From Brachionus plicatilis (lineage: Eukaryota > Rotifera > Eurotatoria > Ploima > Brachionidae), in the NCBI GenBank assembly GCA_010279815.1, contig QEOQ01000508.1, positions 316,936-380,935 on the forward strand: a stretch of DNA of 64,000 nucleotides, in the 5' to 3' direction. How positions within the stretch are numbered: position 1 is the first letter of the stretch; each line of letters opens with the position of its first letter. The notes under the pieces are model-generated. The model saw nothing but the letters and a program-made list of their open reading frames with translations, was not told where the DNA came from and searched no databases. Made by a program: the position numbers and the translations under genes. This document shows positions 1 to 9,379 of this stretch, piece by piece.

Positions 1-789
1 ACTGATGTTTGTTGATTTGTGTAATTTTTACGTAAAAAATTGCCATAAATTGAGATCGTTCTCATTAATTATTGAAAATCATTATCCATGAAAAGAAGCT
101 TTTGACTAAAGAATAAGTACAATATTCAAATCTTCAAGGAAATGAATTATAAGATAAAAATTTAATTTTTCGATAAAAATCATCTTAGCATTGTTTTAAA
201 TATTAATACTGATAATTTTTAGCTGGTTATTTTTTTTATTTAAAAATTCCTATCTTTAAATTTTTATCTAAAGATCCTGCTAATATAAATCCCCTGAATA
301 ATAGTAAAAATATTTTGACTCTTGTTTTCAAATAAATTCTGTAAATTAAAAATGATCGAATTTTCTTATTGTATCAAAGTGAAATAACAAATAAATTTTT
401 TACGTAATTTTAAATTTGAAAATGTTAAGTAATTTTTAAATTAAAATTAAGACTGAAAAAATGTAACTCACATATTTGAAATATTGCGATTAGTGCCTTG
501 CATTTAATATAAGATTCTCATAACTTAATAAGAAAACTTCAAACAATATTATAATAGGAAAAAAAGTGGTTTTAAATCCTCTCAATTTCCACAATTTCCA
601 AAAAAAAATTTAAGATCCTAAAATCATTTAATAAAATTAAACAAAATTTTGAGATTCGTCATTTATCCTTAATTTGGTTTTATGAGAATTTATATTTGAT
701 TTTAGGAAAAAATTTACACATTTTACCTTTTGAAAAAATTTGCATCATTTAATTTAATTTTAGAATAACTTGAGTACCTCAATAAAAAA
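1..789. other. intergenic, AT-rich, no gene seen
   Basis: Very AT-rich sequence with stops in all frames. No family-like reading frame, RNA gene or repeat was recognised. It holds the presumed promoter of the TIM17 gene, but no convincing TATA element could be singled out in such A/T-rich DNA. Confidence 0.6.
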
Positions 790-1394
790 ATGGATAATAG
801 AGAACCATGGTAATTTGATTAAATTTTAAAAAGCCTAAATATAAAGCCTAATTTTAAGTCCATGGAGAATCGTAGAAGACTGTGGCGCAGCATTCGCCAT
901 GGGAGCTATAGGAGGCTCTATTTTCCACGGTATTAAAGGTTTACGAAATGCTCCTTCCGGCTACTCACGTAGATTAAATAGCGGTCTAACTTTGGTTCGG
1001 CAAAAAGCAACTGTAACTGGAGCTAATTTTGCTGCATGGGGTGGCATGTTTAGTGTATGTGATTGTACTCTAGCATATATTAGACAAAAGGAGGATCCAT
1101 GGAACTCAATTGCCAGTGGATTTATTACCGGTGGTCTTCTTCAAATTCGACGTAAGTTCCAATCAATTTTTAACCAAAAAAATAATTTTAAAAGAAAATT
1201 AAAGAGGGACCTGCTGCTATGTTTGGAGCCGCTGTTGTAGGGGGATTGATTCTCGGAATGATCGAAGGTGTCTCAATGGCAATGTCACGTATATCTGGAC
1301 AAATGGTCCTTAACGAACAAAGTAAATATTTATTAAAAAAATCAGAAAAAATATTTATATTTTTCTTAAAGTGTCAGCACATCAACAACAATAA
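790..1394 (+). CDS. TIMM17: Mitochondrial inner-membrane translocase subunit Tim17
   Basis: Core channel-forming subunit of the TIM23 complex, which moves presequence proteins across or into the mitochondrial inner membrane. Four exons (790-809, 859-1151, 1205-1321, 1372-1394) joined by GT-AG introns of 49, 53 and 50 bp give 150 residues. The first intron interrupts the codon of the conserved Cys in REPCPWRIVEDCG, which fixes both splice sites and the start. Family landmarks follow in order: MGAIGG, IKGLRNAP, AAWGGMFSVCDC, KEDPWNSIASG and a last hydrophobic GGLILGMIEG segment, giving the usual four membrane spans. The human proteins are slightly longer at the C-terminus. The last exon is short (MSAHQQQ); reading through instead would add a lysine- and phenylalanine-rich tail that does not look like the family. 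Identity is very secure; only the last seven residues are uncertain. Confidence 0.95.
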
Positions 1395-1623
1395 ATAAAT
1401 GGTTGGATTATTTTTTTATAGAAAATTCTTGTTTTATCATTTATCGAATTTGTTGTTTTCACATCAAAATTCAAGATGATTGAATTTTGTTCCGTTTTAA
1501 ATTTTGTAAAAAATTATGAATAAAAAAAATAAGAATAAAGAATTGACATGTTTTTTCCTCTTAAATATCGAGCATGTAACGATGCTAATAAGTCCTACTA
1601 AAATAAATTTAATTTGTAGATTT

Positions 1624-3377
1624 ATGATGAAAGTTAATCAGATTTTAAATTGTTCATTTGATAAATGGTATCATTTATTTGAAAACATAACAATCAAAAG
1701 TGAAATCATTCCAATACCAAAAAATGTTCTAGATTATCTAAGAATTAATTCAACCATTATATTACCTAAAAGGTAATTATTTTATTTTAACTTCTGATTA
1801 TAAACAGATACCATTTTGAAATAAAGTATTTTTCAATTAAAGAGTCAATCAGTCTATTTTAATAAATATCAGATCATAAAAAATTAATTTTTATTTTTAA
1901 ATAAGTAATTCAATGATTAGTTTGTTCTTTGAATGATTTCTTTATTGTGCTTTAAAATTCAATATAATTTAAATGTTTTTCTATCTAAAAAATAAAAAAT
2001 AATATCAAAAATAAGTGACCGTAATATATAACTACCATTATTAAATTTATATTAATAATGATAAGCTATAACAGGTTAATTTATTAACCAATTTCACCCA
2101 TTATTGATTTGATTTAATTTTAAAATATAAAAAAACTATTTGACTATTTTGAAAAAAATTTTGCTTTCCATTTCAAATTTCGTTGCAAAACTTATTTTAA
2201 TAATTTTTATTAAAAATTTTTTAATCCGAATTATTCTTTTTCTTCATCAAACTAAAGGAGAGATCAAAAATTTATTCCAAACTGTCGAAATTTTTGTCCA
2301 AACCTTATTGATAATAAAAAAGATTAAAACACAAAATTAATTAAAAATATTAATACTTTATTTCATAATACTTAAAAAATTATTAATTATATCTAGCTGT
2401 CAAATTGAGATGGACACAGAGTGTAAATATCGCAAAGAAGAACGTAGACGGAACTTCGATGACTCTGATGATTCTTGGGATGAAGAAGAAGAAGATAAAA
2501 ACTATCCAGACTTTAGAGAATTCGACGAGATTCTTAAAGAAAAATTAAAAACTTTTTCAAACAAAGTATTTATTAAATTAAATTGGAGTTCACCAAAAGA
2601 CGCCTTTTGGGTGCTTAATAAACTCTCGTGTTGTTCTCTAAGTGATATTTACATGCTGTTGAAATCATCTGATTTCATTAGCCATGATCTGAATCAAGCT
2701 TTTTCGCAATGTGAAGATAACGAAGAGATGAGGCAAACTATCGACTCATTTGAATATAAATTAATAATGAGAGAATGGGTAAATATAAATCCTAGCATGG
2801 AATTCAGATGCTTTGTGAATAAAGATAGACTTGTTGGTATATCCCAGAGAGAATGCAGATCATTTTATCAGATTTTGCTAGATGGCAGAAATGAAATGAT
2901 GCAAAGAATAGAATACTTTTTTGCTGAGAAAATCCAAGGAAAATTTTTGGATGAATCATTTGTATTTGACGTTTGCTTGGGAAAAGTTAATTTGAAGAAT
3001 TTTTTAAGTATGCTATTATTAATTAATAATCTTTGAAGAAATCCATTAAACTGCTGGATTTTAATCCGTTTTGTTCCAAAACAGATTCTTTATTATATAG
3101 TTGGGAAGAACTGAGTGATGAAAATTTGGTATTGAATTCAACAAATTACAAATCGAACAATTTGGAATTAAGACTTATTGAAACAAATGTCGGGGTCCAA
3201 TCAAGCACTTATTCAATGTATAGCCAGCCCAAAGATGCTTTGGATTTAAATGAGTTTAATTTACAAGACTTGACAAATTTGCCATCTTTGATTCAAAAAG
3301 TAAAAAAAAAACTTAACATCTTTATATTTTAATTTTTTTTAGAATATAGAAACTCAAATCGGAGAAGAACTTGATTA
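1624..3377 (+). CDS. CDC123: CDC123 / D123, eIF2 assembly chaperone
   Basis: ATP-grasp-like protein that promotes assembly of the eIF2 alpha-beta-gamma heterotrimer in the cytoplasm. Exons 1624-1772, 2397-2985, 3039-3299 and 3342-3377 give about 344 residues, close to the human length. Exon 1 carries the conserved start of the family (FDKWYHLFENITIKSEIIP, then PKNVLDYL). It is separated by a 624-bp intron, long for this window, from exon 2, which begins with an acidic stretch and holds KLNWSSPKDAFW, LLKSSDFI, EFRCFVN and FVFDV. Exon 3 has LLDFNPF and TDSLLYSWEEL. Intron 2 (53 bp) uses GTTAAT as its donor; the alignment FDV to LLDFNPF supports it. Two ATGs are adjacent at 1624 and 1627, so the start is certain only to one codon. 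TIM17 upstream and DPM3 downstream lie on the same strand but are functionally unrelated. Confidence 0.93.
1773..2396 (+). other. Long first intron of CDC123
   Basis: Intron with GTAATT donor and TATCTAG acceptor. At 624 bp it is over ten times the typical intron here. Two short open frames inside have no family resemblance and are treated as chance. No repeat or RNA was recognised. Confidence 0.75.
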
Positions 3378-3502
3378 AATAAATTTTTATATTCATCTTG
3401 TTTCTAAATTTAAAAAATTCACTATAAATTGATTAAAGAGATGTTAATATCTCTAAATTGAAGAAAATTAAATTAATGTATAAATAATTAAATCACAAAA
3501 AG

Positions 3503-3940
3503 ATGACTAAATTAGCTCAGTGGTTGTTCGGTCTAACTTTATTTTTGTCCATTTGGATGGCCATATTGAAAGATTTATCACCAATTAAAGTGACTAATGA
3601 TAACATCTTTTGGATATATCTAGTAAAAACTTGATGATTTTTTTTTATTTAATAAAAATTAAAAAAATTAAATTTAGATTCCAGTTGCTTTTGTCGCAAT
3701 TTTTGGTGTAAGCTAAAAATCATACGACATTTTAACAAAATTTTGATCGGATCATTTTAAGGTTGTTTCATTGCTGATCATAATTTATCGTGTTGCCACA
3801 TTCAACAACTGTGATGATGCAGCTAAGGAATTAACTAAAGTAAAATTAGGAAATTCTCAATTATTGTTTAGTAATTATTTAAAAGGAAATTAATCAAGCA
3901 AAGAAAGATTTAGAAGTCAAAGGATTTAAATTTAAATAAA
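3503..3940 (+). CDS. DPM3: Dolichol-phosphate mannosyltransferase subunit 3 (DPM3), C-terminus frame-broken
   Basis: Small ER membrane protein that tethers the DPM1 catalytic subunit, which makes dolichol-phosphate-mannose for N-glycans, GPI anchors and O-mannosylation. Exons 3503-3622, 3678-3707, 3762-3839 and a last exon give about 90 residues, the family's size. MTKLAQWLFGL at the start is nearly identical to the vertebrate protein; two hydrophobic segments and YRVATFNNCDDAAKEL follow. In the last exon, acceptor 3885/3886 gives EINQAK and then leaves the expected frame, stopping at 3930. The family-like end (KKDLEVKGFKF, stop 3938-3940) lies one base out of frame after a run of four A. Use of the next AG (3898) restores that frame but drops four residues. 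A one-base assembly or real insertion is the simpler explanation. Confidence 0.9.
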
Positions 3941-4073
3941 TTTTTATAGCATTCCATTTTTGATTTTATCGAGAGTTTTTTTTAATAATTTTTGATCAAT
4001 AAAAATCGCCTGATTTTTCTCTAATTAAATGGGATTTTTTTTAAACCAGTTGTAATTTCTCTCAAAGTTTAGT

Positions 4074-4104
4074 AAAATCGGATGATTTTTTCACTGTTAT
4101 AAAA
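4074..4104 (+). promoter_or_regulatory. Core promoter of the first ML gene
   Basis: AAAATCGGATGATT at 4074-4087 is followed ten bases later by TATAAAA at 4098-4104, 41 bases before the ATG. The same 14-mer and a TATAAAA box twelve bases further on precede the second intact ML gene (15011-15043). Conservation between two otherwise diverged upstream regions is the evidence; the factor that binds is unknown. Confidence 0.55.
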
Positions 4105-4144
4105 ACCACAAAAGCAGAATGAAAATACGAAGTAAATAGCTAAA

Positions 4145-4876
4145 ATGAGTTTTCTTTATTTAATAGCATTTCTACCAGCATTGATTAAATGTCAAACATT
4201 GAACAAATTTCAATGGAATAACTGTGGTTCTCCAGCTGTTAGTTTGTACGAAGTCGATGTGACACCTATGCCAATTGTCCAACCTGGAAGCATTGATTTA
4301 ACTTTTATTGCCGAATTTAAAAGAGCCATGAGTGGAGGCCTAGCTACAAAATTAACTATTACAAGAACTGTGTCTGGCTTGAAACTTCCAATTAGATGGT
4401 ATATTAATAAAATAGATAATTTTATATAATAAGATGCTATCTAATGTATATTAGTTATCTAGCGGCAGGAGTTTATGTAGGAAGCTGTGATTATGACGAC
4501 CTTTGTAGAATTGTTGCAACTCTTTTCCCAAGTTTTAAGCCTGAAACTTGTCCCCCGGTAATTTTAATCCTAAAAGTTAAATAATTTTACACAAAACTAA
4601 ACGTTAATTATGAAGAGTGTTGCTGAGTTTGGTATTGATTGCAAATGCCCGCTGAATGTTCGGTAAATAGATGACAATTTTTTTTTATTGAATTTAATTT
4701 GTTATTCTAGTACAAATTATTTGATTGATATTGCTGAACATGTTGAGGTACCAGCTGCTGATTCATCAATTTTTTCTTTTCTAGCAAGTGGAGATTTTGA
4801 TATTAAAATTGAGACTAAAGATAGCAATGGTCCTTTTGCCTGTGTTGAAATTAAATTTTCTGTCAAACCGTTTTAA
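4145..4876 (+). CDS. Secreted GM2-activator-like ML-domain lipid-binding protein, copy 1
   Basis: Beta-cup lipid carrier of the GM2 activator / MD-2-related lipid-recognition family. Exons 4145-4398, 4455-4557, 4616-4662 and 4711-4876 give 189 residues: a signal peptide of about 17 residues, then WNNCGSPAVSLYEVDVTPMP, VQPGSI, LKLPIRC, YVGSCDYDDLC, FGIDCKCPL, SSIFSFLASGDFDIKI and GPFACVEIKFSV. This matches the GM2A layout, including the cysteines that make its disulfides and the short hydrophobic loop before the last strands. The Cys codon of LPIRC is formed across intron 1. A polyadenylation signal AATAAA lies at 4902-4907. In vertebrates the protein lifts glycolipids from lysosomal membranes; the ligand here is unknown. 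Intact paralogue at 15088 has exons 1-3 of identical length. Confidence 0.88.
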
Positions 4877-6064
4877 ATTTTCGATTTTGATTTTTTAAAA
4901 AAATAAAGACTTTTTAAATTGCAAAAATCCAAATATTATAATATTTATGATTCTTAAAACTCTTGCAATTAATTATCAGCCATGCTATTTAAATCTTTAT
5001 TGTTTTATTAATAGCCATTTCAATAGCAGAAGTTGTGAAGTTTATGATCTATTATTATAGATCAAAACAGTAGTTTTTTCCCGTGAACACTTGCTAATCA
5101 ATCAAAAACCACAAGAAATATCATCTTTTAGCATTTGCTTATAAGCATACTTAAGTATTATATCTCCAAGCCACCAATTAAAGAAATTAATAAAATATAA
5201 ACAATAACTAGAGAATACTAACTAAGAAGTGTAATGTTCATTAAGCCGCTAACAGTATTATCAAAGAATATAAAAAAGTATAAAAATTAATATTTTTTTT
5301 AATTTTTAAGATTTAAACGTGACTTACTAACAAATTTTTTTATAACATGATTTATATTAAGTGTATTTTGTTATTAATAAATGATCTAATTAACTTTTAT
5401 TACGTAAAATGTAGTTAATTTATAAAAGTAAAAATTCATTAAGGATATGGATCAAAAATGATTAAAAAATCCAGAAAGTAAATTTTTATATAACTTTTAA
5501 TGATCTCATCGATTTGAATCATAATCGGTTAGAATTTAAAAATTTTTTATTCAGATTATTAAAATTATTATTAGGATGCCTGTTTTTATTTCATCTTTAT
5601 CCACGATAAGATCAATGTCAATTATTTCAATATTAAGATTCTAAACGTAAATCGGAAAGAGTTTTAAGGACCGACTTGTTTAACGCTTCACTAGTTTTGA
5701 AGATTGAGGAAATTTCATGTTTGTTAAACGATTGCAATTTATTCGCCGTAATAATTTTTGAGCAATCTCCAAATTTCAGGATCAGTTTTTCCTATCGTCT
5801 TTCAACTTTTATTTCTCTATTTACTTTATAAAAGGCTTTACTGGCCTCTATTATATTTCAGCATAGCTTCGAAAATTTAAGCTCAAGTGATTGCTATTTC
5901 AACTTTGCATTCATATTTAAGCATCTTTTTTTAATATTTTTTCAAAAAATATTTCTTTTAGATTTAATTGTTATTAAAGAATATTTTTTTTAATCTTTAA
6001 AGCTAAATAGTTCGAATGCATGCCAATATAGATGATTTTTTGACTTCCGATTCCAATTGAAAAT
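4877..6064. other. intergenic between ML gene and its broken copy
   Basis: Holds the AATAAA signal of the upstream gene (4902-4907), then about 1.1 kb of AT-rich DNA with no recognisable gene or repeat. The broken copy at 6065 starts abruptly and has no TATA or GGATGATT block ahead of it. Confidence 0.5.
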
Positions 6065-7075
6065 ATGGAATAACTGTGGTTCTCCAGCTGTTAGTTTGTA
6101 CGAAGTCGATGTGACACCTATGCCAATTGTCCAACCTGGAAGCATTGATTTAACTTTTATTGCCGAATTTAAAAGAGCCATGAGTGGAGGCCTAGCTACA
6201 AAATTAACTATTACAAGAACTGTGTCTGGCTTGAAACTTCCAATTAGATGGTATATTAATAAAATAGATAATTTTATATAATAAGATGCTATCTAATGTA
6301 TATTAGTTATCTAGCGGCAGGAGTTTATGTAATAAGTTGTGATTTTGACGATCTTTGTAAAATTGTTGGTAAAATTGATAAAAAGTTTAAACCATCATCT
6401 TTCTGCCTTTCAAATTAAATAATTTTTAAAATTAATTTAACTAATTAAAAAGTTTTTAAAGGATTTCAAATAGCTTATTAAAGAGAAAAAAAGTTTGTTT
6501 AGCTTATATATATATAAAAATTTTTAAATTTCTACATTATCCAACTGTATTTTGTATTAGTGAAAGCCCCCTTTCTCCCTTCTTTTTAACTAGTAAGCAA
6601 GAAATAAACTAATTTAAATAATGATAAGCAGAAGGCGATTAGATGGTAGGCCTGTGTGAAGAATTTCAACTAATAATATTTCAAGAGTTACATTATTATG
6701 GGAATCTAAGGAGAAAAAGAATACCAGAATATCAAAAATGATCTGGAGGAGAACAATTAAAAGAAATTAAACTTAAAAACTTGTTAAAAATTTACCGGAA
6801 TCCGTGTAAAGTGACTTATTGCTTATGAGTCATAATTTGCGGAGGATAGTCAAAAAAACAAAAGACAACATTTATTTCAAGAGAAAGACCTTCTGTATCT
6901 TTTTTACATGGTTTGGGCTAAATCTAAAACAAATTTTTGCTTTCTTTTTTTTAAATCCAACGTATTAATATCGCACAATTTTAAATATAATTATCAAAAT
7001 CAATCAATTTAATATAACAAATGTGTTCAAGAAGATATCAGAGTTGTCTAAAAGTAACAAGTCTCAAGTCAAGTC

Positions 7076-7722
7076 CCAGAGTTGTTTAAAAGTCTCAAAA
7101 AAAAGTCGAATTCAATATCCTTTTTTTTTTTTTTCAAAGTCAAAGTCAAGACTTTAAAATTTTGAATACTGAAGAAGAATTGTAAAGACATTTATGCTAA
7201 AATTGCAAGAAAATTCTGAAATATGGCAAATCTATTGTATTAGACAACCCAAGGGTATACAAATTTTTTGATATGAAGCCTGATCTAGCAAATTAAAAAA
7301 AAAGTCAGGAATTGGACTTTTTTTTTAAATCATATCAAAAAATTTATATACTTTTGGGTTCTCTAATGAAATAGATTTGCCATATATCAGAATTTTCTTG
7401 CAATTTTAGCATAAATGTCTTTACAATTCTTCCTCAGTATTCAAAATTTTAAAGTCTTGCCTTTGACTTTGAAAAAATAAAAAAAAAAAGACTTGACTTC
7501 GACTTTTTTTTGAGACTTTTCAAAAACTCTGGAAAAAACGGTAAAAAATCAACGAATTTTTATATTTTTCTAGAAATTTTACTTTCAACAAAATTTCATA
7601 AAATAACATGTTTATATAAATTTGTATCTCATTCAATAATAATCTTGTATATGATGTTAAAGCCTTGGGTAATTAGTATCAAAAACTAAAAGAACATTAA
7701 GCAAATTTGATAGTGGTCTGTC
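7076..7722. mobile_element. Fold-back repeat with long inverted arms plus dispersed right end
   Basis: Arms of roughly 210 bp at 7076-7283 and 7316-7536 are reverse complements with few mismatches, around a short spacer, so the DNA could fold into one long hairpin. The unique right part, about 7528-7722, is repeated at 14154-14326 and both copies end at the same bases, GATAGTGGTCT. It interrupts the ML pseudogene between two exon-2 pieces. No protein is encoded. It is best read as a non-autonomous element; the left end is not defined. Confidence 0.7.
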
Positions 7723-7767
7723 TTTTCCCTAGTTTTAAGCCTGAAGCTTGTCCACCTGTAATTATAA

Positions 7768-8524
7768 CGTAAAGAAGCAAAGCTTTTTAAAAGCGAGTAA
7801 CGAAACGTTAAATTTTTATTAATTTTATATAAAATTGAAGTAAATCTTGAGTATTCGATTAATTTAATAAAAGTTTTTTATTTGTTTTATTAATTGAAAA
7901 GAAAAAAATCAATCAATTGTCTAGTAAATTTTGAAATTTTTTTAGTTGTTACTTAAATGTTAAATACTCTTAGTTTTTATTCTTTGCATTTACAAAAATT
8001 AATTTTTATTTGGGCAATCTAGTTAAGACTAAAAAAATAACATCGAATTTTATTAATGTCAATGTCAAATTTTATTTAGAATAAATAATTAAAAAATATT
8101 TTCTTATGTTTAACCAATCAAATCGCTTAGAGTTAGCAATACTTTCCAGCAAAATCAACCTGCTATATCGAATAATCAATACACTTGTGTCTGGTTATTA
8201 TCATCGTCACTTCGTTCCTCGCAATAATCCTAAAAATTTAATTGCGACGAACGAGCTAGCCGTGACGAGCTTTATAAGCAGATGTAGGCGTGTCTAAGAA
8301 AATCACTAAGCGCAGTAAAAAATAACTGGTGATGTCGAAAATTGAGATTAATACACACGTTTAAAAAATATACTCCCATAGGATATTTCATATTTCTCAA
8401 AAGAATTATAATTAACAGAAATTGCTTTATTAAGTTAACAATAATTCTTCTATTAATCCCTCTTACTAAATTAAAAAAAATCAATGACGTCTCGTTACTC
8501 GCATTTAAAGCTCGGCTTCTCTAT
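7768..8524. mobile_element. 0.75-kb non-autonomous element with terminal inverted repeats
   Basis: The left end (about 7768-7810) and the right end (about 8483-8524) are imperfect inverted repeats of about 40 bp sharing GCGAGTAACGA and a flanking AAGCTTT block. Inside, 8202-8273 forms a further imperfect hairpin around GTTC-CTCGCAAT / ATTGCGACGAAC. It lies in what was intron 2 of the ML pseudogene. No transposase is encoded. Target-site duplication was not resolved. Confidence 0.6.
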
Positions 8525-8870
8525 CTTAATTTATACAAAACTAAACGTTAATTGTGAGGAGTGTTGCTGAGTTTGTAATTGATTGCAAATGCCCACTGAA
8601 TGCTCGTTAAATAGATGACAATTTTTTTTTGAATTTAATTTGTTATTTTATGGCACAAACTATTTGATTGATATTGCTGAACATGCTGCTGCAGCAGCAG
8701 TTGGTATCTAAACACATTCAGATTCATCATATTATGATTCATCAATTTTTTCTTCTCTAGCAAGTGGAGATTTCGGCGTTAAAATTGAGAATAAATATTA
8801 AAGGTCCTTTTGCCTGTGTTGAAATTTAAATTTCTGTCAAACCGTTTAAATTTTATAGAAAAATAAAGAC

Positions 8871-9317
8871 TTTTAAATAATGAAAAGTCAAATATATAAG
8901 CTTATTTTTAGGGTAAAATTATTAATTAAAATATAATGCTAACTTTTTTTTAGGCGGTCTAAAAATGAGACGTTTTAGCTAACCGGCCAGATGATCGCAA
9001 AAAACTATTCTTGAAATGAACTAGTTTGCTCTGATTTGGTTTGCTTAATTTCGTGAATTCGGTTTACCAAAATGCCTTGTTACTTGAAATATAAAAATTA
9101 AAAAAAAATGATAATGATAAAATAATTTTTTTTTATTCAGTATCAGAAAGTGTTACTTCATTTTCATTCTGAATTAATAATACATCATTCTCAACGAGAT
9201 CTTAGGGTTATTGGTTTTGAATATGCTTCGGATTTCTAGGAATTATGGTGAAATCTACGCATTTTTTTGTTATTTTCTGTGTTTGTTTGTACTGAAAAAA
9301 AATTAATTTAACCAACT
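8871..9317. other. intergenic, no gene seen
   Basis: AT-rich with no recognised feature; it separates the ML pseudogene from the retroelement relics. Confidence 0.5.
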
Positions 9318-9364
9318 ATTACTCCTAACGTCTGATCCCCTTTGGATCAGACGTTAGGAGTAAT
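9318..9364. repeat. Perfect hairpin, 21-bp arms
   Basis: Arms 9318-9338 and 9344-9364 are exact reverse complements around a five-base CCTTT loop. It sits at the edge of the GC-richer retroelement relic. No terminator role is proposed because this is a eukaryotic genome. Confidence 0.9.
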
Positions 9365-9379
9365 TTTGAAGATTCCTTA

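Larger units (their letters stand above)
6065..8870 (+). pseudogene. Broken GM2-activator-like gene, split by insertions
   Basis: Bases 6065-6331 are identical to 4213-4479 of copy 1: most of exon 1, all of intron 1 and the start of exon 2. The signal-peptide codons are missing. After 6331 the rest of exon 2 is a diverged relative (ISCDFDDLCKIV) that stops at about 6417. A second exon-2 end, reading FPSFKPEACPP in copy-1 style, appears only at 7722-7765 behind a repeat element. Exon 3 (about 8551-8607) and exon 4 (about 8655-8850) follow another inserted element and carry frame breaks, an extra GCTGCTGCAGCAGCAG tract and in-frame stops; an AATAAA follows at about 8862. It may be one gene split twice or fragments of two paralogues. 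It cannot make an ML protein. Confidence 0.8.

Noticed and set aside
1322..1412. Read-through end of TIM17 without intron 3
   Set aside because: It would append a Lys/Phe-rich tail foreign to the family, whereas a 50-bp GT-AG intron gives a family-like short end.
1516..1623. N-terminal extension of CDC123 to the upstream ATG at 1516
   Set aside because: The family begins with a Met-Lys just before the F-x-x-WY box, matching ATG 1624/1627; the extension has no likeness to the family.
8106..8551. Three short frames at 8.1-8.55 kb
   Set aside because: They lie inside the non-coding TIR element and overlap one another on both strands.
9318..9364. Rho-independent terminator
   Set aside because: Bacterial terminators are not expected in an animal nuclear genome; no gene ends here and no T-run follows.
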